Shown: positions 12,476-24,822 of the stretch, one piece after another
How positions within the stretch are numbered: the first letter of the stretch is position 1
How the letters are laid out: every line of letters begins with the position of its first letter
Assembly: GCF_019097595.1 (NCBI RefSeq)
Contig: NC_080734.1
Coordinates: 10,618,392 to 10,682,391 of the forward strand
Direction of reading: 5' to 3'
DNA from: Hemibagrus wyckioides
Lineage: Eukaryota > Chordata > Actinopteri > Siluriformes > Bagridae
Length of the DNA stretch: 64,000 bases
Translations under genes and position numbers: made by a program
Notes under the pieces: model-generated
What the model was told of the DNA's origin: nothing
Seen by the model: the letters and a program-made list of their open reading frames with translations, nothing else
Database searches by the model: none

Positions 12476-12838
12476 ATGTTTACAGTTAGTGTTTACTTAA
12501 CAAGCTTAAACGTGTAAAGGTTTTTGGCTCAATATTTTAGAACTGATAGAGTTAGAACCTGTAATTTCAAGGTCACAACATGTGTGTACACTTTAAAAGA
12601 CTTTAAAACACAAGATATGCTTGCCGTGTCCAGGGACAAATATGGAGCCAGATTTCTGTTACAAATTATACTGGAGAGAACAGAGCTGCTGACTGAGTGA
12701 CTCTTTCCTTCTCTGGAGTCTATGATCAGAGGATGAAAATGTGGAAGAGCTCTAGACAAACAGAGACCTCAGAATCCAGATGGCACAATTAGGATATTCA
12801 CATTACACTGCTACATAGTGCAGAGCTGGGACTGTGAT

Positions 12839-13350
12839 GTACACTAATCAGGCATAACATTATGATCACTGACAGGTGACGTGAATAACACTGATTATCT
12901 CCTCCTGTTAGTGGGTGGGATATATTAAGCAGCATGTTGATGTGTTACAAGCAGGAAAAATGGGCAAGTGTAAGGATTTGAGCGAGTTTGACAAGGGCCA
13001 AACTGTGATGGCTAGACGACTGGATCAGAGCATCTCCAAAACTGTAGCTCTTGTGGGGGTGTTCCCGGTCTGCAGTGGTGCAGTGGTGCGAACAGTGGTG
13101 GACTGGTGACAGGGTCATGGGCGGCCAAGGCTCATTGATGCACGTGAGGAGCGAAGACTGGCTCGTGTGATCCGATCCAACAGACGAGCTACTGTTGCTC
13201 AAATTGCTGAAGTTAATGCTGTTTCTGATAGAAAGGTGTCAGAATACACAGTGCATGACGGGTCAGGGCTGTTTTGGGAGCAAAAGGGGGACAATACAAT
13301 ATCAGGCAGCTGGTCATTGTCAGCCTGGTCAGTGTATGGCAAGAAGGACT
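12839..13350 (+). mobile_element. Tc1-like element (family B, copy 2), N-terminal transposase remnant
   Basis: It opens with the family B terminal repeat (AATCAGGCATAACATTATG). The open pieces read [20 protein letters not shown], then GRPRLIDARGERRLARVIRS and VSDRKVSEYTVH, the paired helix-turn-helix DNA-binding region of a Tc1 transposase, with frame breaks. From about 13255 the sequence jumps to a short C-terminal segment (DGSGLF). The catalytic core is deleted and the right terminal repeat is not seen. Confidence 0.8.
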
Positions 13351-13633
13351 GAACCGTTGAAAGCTGTGTATGTGTGTGTGTGGTACACAGATGGTTGGTA
13401 CGTTGTGGCAAATCTATCAATCCTGACAGGACTTTTGCCTTCACAATGACCACATTTGCATAACCTCAGCTCGGAAACACAGCTCGCCATGTGTTTCTAC
13501 ACGCACAACACCCACCTTCATTTTACACACTAACAGTAGTGACCTGTATTTTACTGACACTTCAGAAAAAACACAACAGTCCAGGTGACCCGATTCACTG
13601 TTTACACTGGCGTGCACGAGCGCGCGTGCACAC

Positions 13634-13662
13634 ACTAACACACACACACACACACACACAAG
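13634..13662. repeat. (CA)n microsatellite
   Basis: About 13 CA units. Confidence 0.95.
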
Positions 13663-14228
13663 GTGTGACATTCGCTTATCGTTTAGAAAAGGTATTCCAG
13701 TAAGATGTAAATGCTAATCAAATGTTGAGAAACAGACAAATATATGAGTCAAAATCGGCTCATTGAGAAGGGAAACACTCGCCTGAAGGAGTCGTTCCAA
13801 ACAAACGATTCATAGCGACTCCACTGATACTGCTTACAGGTTAGAGCAAAAACAAATAAATAAAACGAAGTTTAAAGGAACCTTTGCTGTATATTTTTTT
13901 TAATACTTTCTAGGCTAAATCAAATAAACATAGTCTAATAGTGGCAAGTCAAGGCGTGTAGACTTGGCATGGTCTCGGTGATGTGAGCTTGACACAAGTT
14001 TGGCACTTTATTTGACTCATAAATAAAGATTCATTAGTAGGTGCTCGAGGGTGCAAAAGGTTTTCTGGTAAACATGTGTTTGTTTAGTTCATGTAGTGGA
14101 CGATCTGTCTCGATAAAATGTCAGGAGTCATAGATCTTAAAGATCCACACACTTGTTCTTAACGTCAACAGACAAATTCAAAACACTGCTTTAAACAGAA
14201 GTGAATGTAAAAAGCTGTGCACACTTAC

Positions 14229-14514
14229 GGACTTTAACCTGCTTGGGGTTGAGCCTGTACACAGTGGTGTGTATGCTGTCCAGGCGCTGCTGGATGCGCG
14301 CGCTCCGCTGGAACACGAGCGCAGCTTGGAGCTCCACACCGCGGAAAATGTCGCTGGCGTGCCGGGAAACATCACTCAGCTGCCGCAGGAGCAGCGCGAG
14401 CGCCCGCGAGCTCACCTCGTCCAGAGACGCGAACAGCTTGGCGCCGTGACCGACATCCTTCACCTCCAACCGGCACAACCGCCGCGGCTCCACCGTCCTT
14501 TCGTGAAAAGGCAT
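14229..14514 (-). CDS. NHS-family protein (NHS-like, probably NHSL1), first coding exon
   Basis: The frame starts at ATG 14514 and gives 95 codons up to a good donor (GTCC|GTAAGT, exon end 14229). It begins MPFHERTVEPRRLC and contains LLRQLSDVSRHASDIF and a final YRLNPKQ. This is the N-terminal WAVE-homology region shared by Nance-Horan syndrome proteins and, more distantly, WASF/WAVE proteins; LRQLSD..RHA and the (D/N)PKQ end point to the NHS branch. These proteins regulate actin remodelling and cell adhesion through the WAVE complex. The exon is GC-rich, unlike its surroundings, consistent with a CpG-type promoter. The rest of the gene is not visible and would lie leftward, perhaps outside the window. 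NHSL1 is a guess; NHS, NHSL2 or NHSL3 paralogues remain possible. Confidence 0.75.
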
Positions 14515-14855
14515 GTTTCTTCTTTAATTATAACTCTTATTATTATTGTTGTTATGTTTTCACCCTGCATGCAAGCAGTTCGTTAAGTTCTCAACGGCGC
14601 CATGTACAGAAGTCCGCCGAGATGAAAAGGAGTTGAACTCGCACACGGAATCCCGCCATGATGTTCAAATGATGCCGTGATTTAAAGAAAAAAATAAAAA
14701 AGCTGTGGAAGAAGTAGCTGGAGTGTGATGTGTCTCTCTTAGACACTACTCTTACTGAGAGGAGAGACTAGTGTGTGAGGAAAACACGGACAGGAATCAC
14801 CTGTAGCTCCTGGAACTGGAGTCTAAAGCAGGGGAAAGTGGCTCCTGAAAATCTC

Positions 14856-15367
<512 letters not shown>

Positions 15368-15959
15368 CAATCGTGGCTGCACTTAAAATATATAATGCAA
15401 AAGTACTAATATGTAAATAATATATAAAGCATTAGTAGATTTCTTAAATAACAGAGTGATAGAAAATATGATGAAACTTCTAATAAGGTGTTTTTCCCTA
15501 CAATAAAGCTGTATCGTAATCTATAGAAAGCATGTTGGTTGGGAAATAAACAGCAGTTTAAAAAAAAGACCTCCCCTAATAAATAAAAGATATAGTTGTT
15601 TCACATTATTTACCTGACATGTTTGATCTCGGCTCCATCACTGGTGGACTATTTAATATTAATCTTCAAAATTTGTATAAATAAGCTACAGCAGCTCATC
15701 TAACGTATTTATACAAATAATATAACAGACAGCCTTTCAGTTTTTGCTCTTCATTCTCCAAAGTATACTGACAATGTATAAATAATTAAACTTTTTCTTT
15801 ATTTATAGCTGTAATTTTACAACAATGGCACGAGTGTAAGTTTCCAGCTCCCCCTTGTGGTATTAGTAAAGAAAATACTAAAAAAACAAAAAAAAACAAA
15901 AACAAAAACGATTTGCCATGTCACTTTATTTCTAAAAGTAATAATAATACATTTGCTAA

Positions 15960-16110
15960 CCTCCTTCACAGGACAGGGTCAGGGGTTCAAGCTGCTGCAG
16001 TTGCACCCTTGAGCAAGACCTTTAACCCTCTCTGCTTCAGAGATGCTGTATCAGGGCTGAACCTGGGCTTCCTAACCAGCTAGGAAACATTTCTACTGTA
16101 TATCTGACAA
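15960..16110 (+). mobile_element. SINE-like element fragment
   Basis: The body GGGGTTCAAGCTGCTG followed by GCACCCTTGAGCAAGACC and CTTTAACCCTCTCTGC matches the SINE-like elements at 4285 and 51455. The Pol III A box is missing, so it is a 5'-truncated copy. Confidence 0.5.
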
Positions 16111-17027
16111 AAAAAACCTTCTTCTTCTAAAAGAAAATTATGAGTAATATCCTACACCTAAAGCAGGGATGTACAATCTTGCACATAAAGGGCCGGTGTA
16201 GCAGGAGACACACCTGATTCCACCTGTTTAATCAACTGATCTCAGCTTTCAATAGGCTCAGGTGTGGCTTCAACTTAATTGGAATAAAAACTTGCACCCA
16301 CACAAGCCCTTTGTGGGTACGACTAGACACCCCAGACCTAAAAGATGCTGACTACAGTCATGTCTTCTTTATACATCCTGATCGGAGCATTACTAATGAC
16401 TTATTCCTGTTCATACACAAACGGCAAAATCTCCTAAATAAAATCCTAATCCAACCCGCTGCTTGATATGAACAGCAATCATCAAGTGCCTATAAGTATA
16501 GTGGTTTCATATACAATATAAGGGGAGGAAAAAAAATCATAGATTTATGCTGTTCAAATGCAATATGCTTTAATCCATTTGAAATGGGGAAAACCTGTTA
16601 TAAAGCTGTCTTAAATGTATTCATTCTTTATTCTGTAGTTGGACTGATTTTCATCTCTCTATTCCACTTGCACCTTTGCTCAATGCTCTGTACTCTCCTG
16701 TCTTCCATTAGACTAATCCATATTCATTTACACACACATCATGTCATGCACTTTAATAGCACACATTGTACTCTATCTTTACACTTCACACTTAATGCTC
16801 CTTGCAGTTTTACTGCTCTGATAAGATGTTAAATGCATGCCGCTGGCTTTGTACTTGTACTTTGCTCAGTGGAAAAGTTGAATCTAATCTGAATCTCATC
16901 GCCTCTATTATTTGAAATGTTGCTAATAAAAGAAACAGATGATGGAAGAGCAACTATCTAAAAAAAAAACAAAAAAAACAACACTTTTTGGGGGGTGTAA
17001 ATGATTTGTGGTTTAAAAAAATAGAGA

Positions 17028-17101
17028 GGGGGAGGAGTGAGAGACAGAGACAGAGAGAGAGAGTGAGAGACAGACAGAGAGAGAGAGACAAAGACAGAGA
17101 A

Positions 17102-17135
<34 letters not shown>

Positions 17136-17240
17136 GCAGACAGATACAGTGAGAGAGAGACAAAGACAGACAGACAGACAGAGAAAGAGAGAGAGATAGA
17201 CAAAGACGGAGAGAAAGAGAAACAGAGAGAAAGAGAGACA
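17028..17240. repeat. GA/GACA-rich purine tract
   Basis: About 210 bp of interrupted (GA)n with frequent GACA and GAAA units; nearly all purine on the plus strand. Confidence 0.9.
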
Positions 17241-17290
17241 ACTGCAGTACATGGATAGCATCCAAATGTTCAAACACCAAGCATACTAAT

Positions 17291-19845
17291 CACAGTCAGG
17301 AAGGTACAGATGAACTTGGGTTTAATCAAGATTAAATATAATTCTCAAGGAAAGTCATCCCTGATCTCATCCATGACAAATCAATGCAAAATAATAATAA
17401 AAAAAAAAGAACAAAGAAAAAAACCCTCTCCAGTTACTTCATGTATTCACGGTATGAAATTTACATTGATTTTTCACTTTGCAAATGGGAGAAAATGTAC
17501 AATATGATATTCACCACATTTCCATCTTTCTTCACAAAAGTCCTCAGTCCAAGATCAAGCCTTCGGTTACATTCCACTTTTACAAAAGCCTGACTTAGCA
17601 TTATTAACACATGGAAATAAAAAAGACACAGGGGAATAAAATTAGGAACACACATCTGTACACATTTTACTGTTAACTGTAAGGATGGTGTTGGGCTGCT
17701 GCTGCTGCTTGGGTGGGGTGGGGGGGGGTCAGTCTCTCATCATCACTGCTCTGGACAGCACTGTGCACATGGTCATTATACAATCATTATATAAATATAC
17801 TCACAAATTTGTGGGATGAACCATTTAGGTGAAAAAAAAAAAAAAATTATTCCATATTCTAACTGAACTGGTGATTGACGTTTTAGAGTGTTACTATGTT
17901 CAATGAAATGTTGTGATGATCAAGTGACAGCTCAGGATCGAGCACATAATCGGAGGAGTTCACAGCAATGCTCACTGTCGATGCTTTTCATACCGCCAGT
18001 CACAGTAATAAGACGAAACACACGTGACGGTTAGTTCGTAATAAAGGTAATGAAGTGTCCATGTAACGTATAAGACCATGAGTTTACTCTGCGTTTTCGA
18101 TTTTGTGGCTTTGTATAACTAACGTGCTTTAAAATGTAACAGCGACAGACCAAAACAAAAAACAAAAAGAGTGAACAGTTATGCCACCATAGAAAAAAAA
18201 GTTACCTGCAGAACCCAAAATCCTGAACAAAAAAAAAAAAAAAAAAACCCCCACACAATATCATGACGGTGACTTGTTCAGTCGAGAGACGAGAATCTCA
18301 CTGAGAAGCAGAAGAGTGGACAGTTTCAGAGAGAAGTTATATGTAATATGACCGACATCAAGGACCCTAATCTACAAGGCAGATTAATAAATATTTATTA
18401 AATGCTTTACACACAGTCCAACCACTTTAGCAAAACGATTCTTTTTCTTTTTCCGAGATATATACCAGTTTAATCCTGATATTCATCATTCCCCACTCGT
18501 CTCAGTAGAAAAGTCATGTATTTACTGGTTTATTCATTTAGTCCTGGCCGCCTCTGCTTGCACGTGTGGCTGGATTAAACCTGTACTGGATGTTGATTTG
18601 TGAAGCATTATTACTATTACAGATGTGTAGACAGCTGGCAGGTATTCCAGTGCTCACCTAAAAGAGGAAGTGCTGCTTTTCTACAACCACCTGGACCAGT
18701 GTTTTAAGAAAGCCAGATTGCTTTTTTTTCCACTAAAAGGAGCTGCTGCCTCATTTATACTGCTGGTGATGATCATGGTGATGATGTTAAACCTTACTAA
18801 AGTATCAATTAAGAAGGATTACGAATCAAAATGGGAATGATTAAGAAGAGCAACCAATAAAAAGTGAGGTGTGATTTCTAGTCTTGAAGTATTCTTTGAA
18901 ACAAACTGTTATGGTACTACTTAGCGACATGCCTGCTTATATAATATGCTGTTAATATGTCCAACACTCACCAGGAAGAACTCCTCTTGGATAATATACT
19001 GCAAGAGAATTTATTACATAGCTATTATCAAGGAATTGCACTAATAACTAATTATCAAATATCAAAAGGATCTATATTTTGTCCTGGAGTTGAACTTGCT
19101 CAAGACTTCTTAATGAACTTCTTAATCATCTTCATCATCATCATCATCAGTGAATGTTATTTACATTTTCGATAATGTAGCACAAGAATACTCAGAAGTA
19201 TGCGCCAATACATAAAAAGAATTTAATGAGACAGACTTTTTCTCTGATAAGATGAGGGGTTGCTTCTGAAAAATACTACACAGTAATGAATATTCAAACA
19301 GCCTTTGGGACAATTTAATAAACAGGTTCCAGAAAGGATCCTGCTATAGAGCCGGAAATCACGCCCATTTTCACCGAAATAAAGTACTGGAAATAAAAGC
19401 ACTTGGTCCGAGCAAAAAAAGCAGAAAAGCAGCATTAATTAATTCCCACGCAAGACTGCACTACTTTAAAACCATACTCCCTAGACTCTTTATCTGAACA
19501 TATCAAGTAAATGGGTCAATTTGAATGAACACATACAGCTCTCTTAGTGGCCAAAGCACCTCTTTGGATGACATTAGAACATGGAGGCTGAAGAGAAATC
19601 ACACTGTGAACAGAAGACAATACTATCAACAAGCACAGAATCCTAGAGCACGCCTTTCAGAGTGCAAAACAGAGGTGCCACGGATACATCAGAGGCCAAC
19701 CCTCCTAAACTCCAACAGAACGAGACGCGCCCCATACACACATGCACACTCACGCATGCGTGTGCACGAGCACACACACACACACACACATACACACACA
19801 CACACACACACACTTTCTCTCTTGCTCCAAGTCTTGATCCCAGGC
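17291..19845 (-). other. Probable acbd3 3' untranslated and downstream region
   Basis: Directly downstream of the acbd3 stop there is no other gene and few recognisable transposons. On the minus strand AATAAA signals occur near 19012, 18534 and 18395, any of which could end the transcript. A (CA)n run lies only about 30 bp after the stop codon (19769-19813). The exact 3' end cannot be fixed from sequence alone. Confidence 0.4.
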
Positions 19846-22800
19846 TTATCTGGTGTAGTAGACTCTGTAATAGACACTCTTTGACCTCCAGAGGGAGTAC
19901 GAGTTGTCAAATTTGAGTAGATAGATGCCACGGCCGGGGTACTGGTGACTCCCTGCGTACACCTCCTCATGGCAGTCCCGCCGGTAAACCGGCACGATCT
20001 CATCCACCTGAGGTTTCCCTGCCTCCTTCTTGGCCTTTTCCTCTTCACTCTGAGGCTCTAAACAGAGAGAGAGAAACCAGGCTGGTTAGCATTTCTTATT
20101 TTATCAGTCATGTTAATTTTATTTAGAAGATGGGATTCTGTACAGTCTACATCAGTGAGGAGTTAAATCTAAAACTATCTACATTTCTCAACAGATCGTC
20201 TCTACAAGAACCGAAACAGTGACTGGGAACATCAAACATTCTAATATTTTTGTAAAATATAATCCAGGTGTAATTATCTTACATAAATTATGTATGCATA
20301 AATGAAAACACCACCACCACATGCAGTGTGGATATGAAATCAGTTCTGCCCCCTCACCATCCTCATCCTCATCTTCATCGCTGGACTCACTGACGTGCAC
20401 GCTGACCGAGGCGTTGGTGGAGTCAGTCCATTCAAAGAAGACACCAAACCCAATGTCATAATGGTCTGTGGCAAATTCCCAGAAGAGATAGGAGCCTTCC
20501 TCGTGAGTGGGGACCCTGACTGTGACCACTTCCCCTCGTCCCACTGTGATCACGGAGTCCACGTCCTGGCGAATCTTCTCCTTAAAGTCTTTGATCTGCG
20601 GCCGTGTCCACATAGAGGGGGCTGCTATCACTGGGGGAGAGTCTGGAAGGGTAGGATGAGAAAGTGTTGGTACTTTTTAAAAGAAACAAAAGGGATATTT
20701 GTTGTCTTTAAAAGGGGAAAATAAATGAAAGTGGAGGACAGAATCCACTTCAGGTAGTATTATACAGAAGACAATAAATGTGTGTAAAATGTGAGTGAAT
20801 TTAAAAGCAAAATCATTCCTATGGTTCAGGTCTTCTCTCTGAGCACTCCTACCTGTTGGGCCGTTCTCAGTGACCTCCTCTGCAGGCTCCAGCTCTTGCT
20901 CTCGATCTATGCTGTCAATGGACGATTCCGCCTGGCCGTTCACTGTGGGAGTCTCCTCACCGATAGGGGACGCTGACGTCTCGCTGGCTTCTAACTTGGA
21001 GAGTACTATAGCGTCCTCCTGCTGCTTTTGAAGGGCTGCCTAAAGAAAACAGAATAAAAGGCAGTTGTTAAAGGTCCAGACATAAATTATGCCAACCTTC
21101 TCTGCAATGAGCCGAATTTTTATTCCAGCCAAACAGGTGGTACCAACTGAGGCCCCTGATTGGCTAGAATTACAACAGTGGCTCTTTGTATACCTTCTGA
21201 GACAAATAAATTAACTATTTTTTCCTACAAATGTTATTAAAGCAGTTGATCATTACATGATCATTTAGGTCCGTTAAATGTAATAGAATATGATGGAGTA
21301 TGATGGACACTCTTCAGCTGCAATCAGCACACAAGGAAATGATTTCTGTGGTATGAGAGGATTAAAACTCTTGAGATGCGTTGGTCATGTTTCAATAACA
21401 CCAGTCAGTCATTGATTCTATTTCTAGTATTCCATCTGGAGTTCTGTTCCTTTTAGACTTAAATATCTCTAGAAATAATCTCAGTAAGGTATCGAACCTG
21501 CTGCTGAGCCAGCTGCACCTGGTAGAGTTGCTGCATGTACTGCTGGTAGTGCTGTTCCTGCAGCTGCCGGATGAGAATGAGCTGCTGTTCGGGACTGTCC
21601 GGGTACTGCTGCGCCGCATACTGCTGAAACTGTACGGCTGTCTGCGCATTTAACGCAGCCATGATCTGCTGCCTGCAAGTGCCAGAAGACATGAAATAGT
21701 GAGTGTGGATTTAAGACATGCCAAAATATACAAGCCTTCCTTAGGAAACAGTCCTGCAGTCTGAGACTAATACACTATTCTTACTTGTGATATTTCAGCA
21801 TACACCAATCAGGCATAACATTATGAGCACTGAGAGGTGAAGTGAATAACACTGATTATCTCCTCATCATGGCACCTGTTAGTGGGTGGGATATATTAGG
21901 CAGCAAGTGAACATCTTGTCCTCAAACTTGATGTGATAGAAGCAGGAAAAATGGGCAAGTGAAAGGATTTATGATGCTAACATCTTGGTGCCAGAGTCCA
22001 TACCTTGATGGGTCAGGGCTGTTTTGCAGCAAAAGTGGGACCAACACAATATCAGGCAGGTGATCATAATGTTATGCCTGATTGGTGTACATTCTTAGTA
22101 GCAAAACATCACGCCACTTTTCTTCTCTGATTCAAGGACACAGAGAGCTGATTCTCCGGACTCTGACAAGCAGACATTGTTAATGTTCTAAAATCTTTTA
22201 TAAATCCTGCCCTAGATACTTGCACATTACTCTTATTATAGTAATTATAGTTATTATTTTTATTTACAGGAACAGGACATGCATGTATGACAATGATGAC
22301 AGAAACAACAATAAAATAACTATATGTTTATATAACTATACTATATATGTTTATATAAAAAAAAAGATTTCAATTCATGCCTTTTCCATTAGTGAATAAA
22401 AATAAGAAATGTCACAGAGGCTCACTGTCACAACCTGGATAGTCTCAGACTTATACATCATCCATATGAACCGCTGTCTGAATGTCTGATGCATATGGCA
22501 CACGAAATTAGAAACAATGTCAATGTTGTCATTCTGAAAACAAACCTGTTGTGACGCTCTACTTCACATGCGGAAGAAGAAAGCCGTCGTGTGAGGAAGC
22601 AGACTTTGACAATGAGCGTTGATGAGGGCGAGTTAAATGCTGGATTTTGCAAATGTGTGCTTCATGTTCACAGATTCACTAATTTGCACAAACTTTCTGA
22701 AATGATTTTGTAGAGATATCATCTTTTTCATTTCACCCCTAAACTTCACACTTGAACAAAGTGAACTGTGACTGGATTTTTCGCATGTCAGTCCCTCTTT

Positions 22801-24785
22801 GGCAGTCCTTGGCTAATAAAAGCTGTCCGAAGCAGTCCGAAGGTCTGGCTACGTGAGACCACAACGTAGAAACCTTCATCATCTTCACACAGAGAACTAA
22901 ATCAACAGTATGGTCAGAACAAATTGCTTTTGAGGATATAGATGCTTAAACATGACTGGATAAACAGCTTAAAGTAAACTTCTGTATTGAATCAATGTAG
23001 CCGTGATCGTATTTGCAACTGTTTTAAATTTCCTCCTTATAAACTAGTGCATCAGTAATGCTGTTCGAATAGAACTCGTATCGGAGGACACTCCACGTCA
23101 TTAAAACCTTTGTTCATTGTGTTCAGTGGAGCTGTGCTATTACACATACACACACACACACACACACTTCTCTGAAGGAGCTGCCTCTTAGAAACACAGC
23201 AGTGATGGTATAACATGATTATCTAACACATATAAAAGAAGAAGCAGAAGGGCTATCAGTCGAGTGTCCACAACTCCGCACACTTACTTCTGCTGCTCCA
23301 CACGGAGTCTCTCCTCCTCAGCCTGCCTCCTCTGTTCCTCTTCTCTCCTCAGTCTCTCCTCCTCCTCCTTCCGACGTCGTTCCTCCTCCTGTAACTGACG
23401 CTCCCGTTCCTCTTCCTCTCGACGCCGCTGCTCCTCTTCCTCCCTCCTGGCAAACACAGATACGAGAGACAAAAGACAAGACGACGTGTTACATTTCTGT
23501 ATATATGAAAATGCAATATACCTCCCAAGCCCAAGCCTACTGAATTATTGTAATAGTTTACTTTGTTGTTGTATACTACAGCATTCTTTGAGTAAACAAC
23601 TATAGCCAGCTTTAGTGCTCAGTAAAATCCTGTTTTAAGTGCCTTGCGACACACAAGTTATTAATAAATGTGGCAGGAAAAAAACAAAGATAGCAGGAAG
23701 CACAACAGGAAGCCTCCATTGGCAGTGTGAACACTTTTGCTGGACTGAGAAAGGAAACACATATGTGGCTAGCAAAAAAACTTCTCTTAATTAATCCAAT
23801 GTATTTGCAGGAACAGGACAAGGTTTTGTAGGGTCAAAAACGTATAAACAATAGGCATCATGTGGCTGAATGGTTATTCAATTAAATGTTTGGTCCAAAA
23901 AAATGAGCAGAACTTAAAACTGCAATCAGACGGAGAGCAGACGAGAGATGGTGAAATATCACAACACATTTTACACAAACATTCACGGTGGTGATAAAAA
24001 TAACAGATGATAATGGAAAGCAATAAAGTTAACTGTACTGTCAAAGTAACACGAAGAAGAAGAAGAAATTATTGAGGCAGAAGTCATAGTCGCTCCTACA
24101 CACACAGTACTTACGGGTTTGTTTACAGTCCAAAGAGCACGAGTGCTTCTAGTCTCGTAACATGAATGAACAAACAGCGAAGCTACTATAGCAGCAATCA
24201 GCAACTACTTCCTGGAATGACACCCAAGCATGCGCCTCACCTTTTCCTCTCCTGCTCCTCTTTTTCAATCTTGTGAGATGCGACGAAAGGTGCAAATAAA
24301 GTACAGCATTTATTTAACATCTTGACAAATTCCACCATGGCCTCCTCTTTCCCCAGGTTCCCCAACGCTGCCCACTCTTTCCTGAAAAACACACACAGTA
24401 CAATACAAGGCATGAGTAACTGTGGCACGATTATAAGCAAAAATTGAAAATAATTAAATAATAGATGAAAATGATCACAAACATCCGGGTGTGATTTGTA
24501 TAATACTTCGAGCTGATTTAATCATTGAATATTGAGATTCAATACACATAGTCCGCTTAGGTATCTGCTGATATCCTCACACACTACATCAAGATTTAAA
24601 AAAGTGCAAGAGAATGTACAACAAACATCAAAAAGAAAAAAAATAGAACAATATAGGATTATTATAATATAATATAAATTAAAATAAAAGATAATATATA
24701 ATATAAATTAAAATAAAGGATAATATATAAATTAAAATAAAGGATAATATATAATTATAAGATGAATATATATACTTTATATATA

Positions 24786-24822
<37 letters not shown>

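Larger units (their letters stand above)
1..14228. other. Repeat-rich non-coding region, probably NHS-like intron 1
   Basis: Apart from the candidate exon near 0.4 kb and the transposon pieces listed separately, I see no supported gene here. The NHS-family first coding exon at 14229-14514 is read leftward and ends in a good donor, and no continuation exon is visible, so this region is most simply its first intron. Segments 1300-2980, 5650-6790, 8230-9030 and 9340-10560 hold AT-rich single-copy DNA in which I recognise nothing. Confidence 0.5.
15368..17290. other. Intergenic region without a supported gene
   Basis: This AT-rich interval between the NHS-like promoter and the acbd3 3' region holds a SINE-like element (15960-16110), T/A-rich single-copy DNA, and a GA/GACA purine tract at about 17028-17240. 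I see no exon with both splice sites and protein similarity. Confidence 0.6.

Noticed and set aside
14229..14514. WASF/WAVE first exon
   Set aside because: The domain is related, but MPF...VEPRRLC, LRQLSD..RHA and NPKQ are closer to NHS-family N-termini than to the MPL.KR.I.P start of WASF proteins.
16954..17280. Leu/Ser-rich minus-strand frames resembling membrane proteins
   Set aside because: They come from the GA/GACA purine tract; the hydrophobicity is an artefact of CTCTCT codons.
20395..20724. Plus-strand 109-codon frame
   Set aside because: It is antisense to acbd3 exon 7, whose minus-strand frame matches the GOLD domain precisely.
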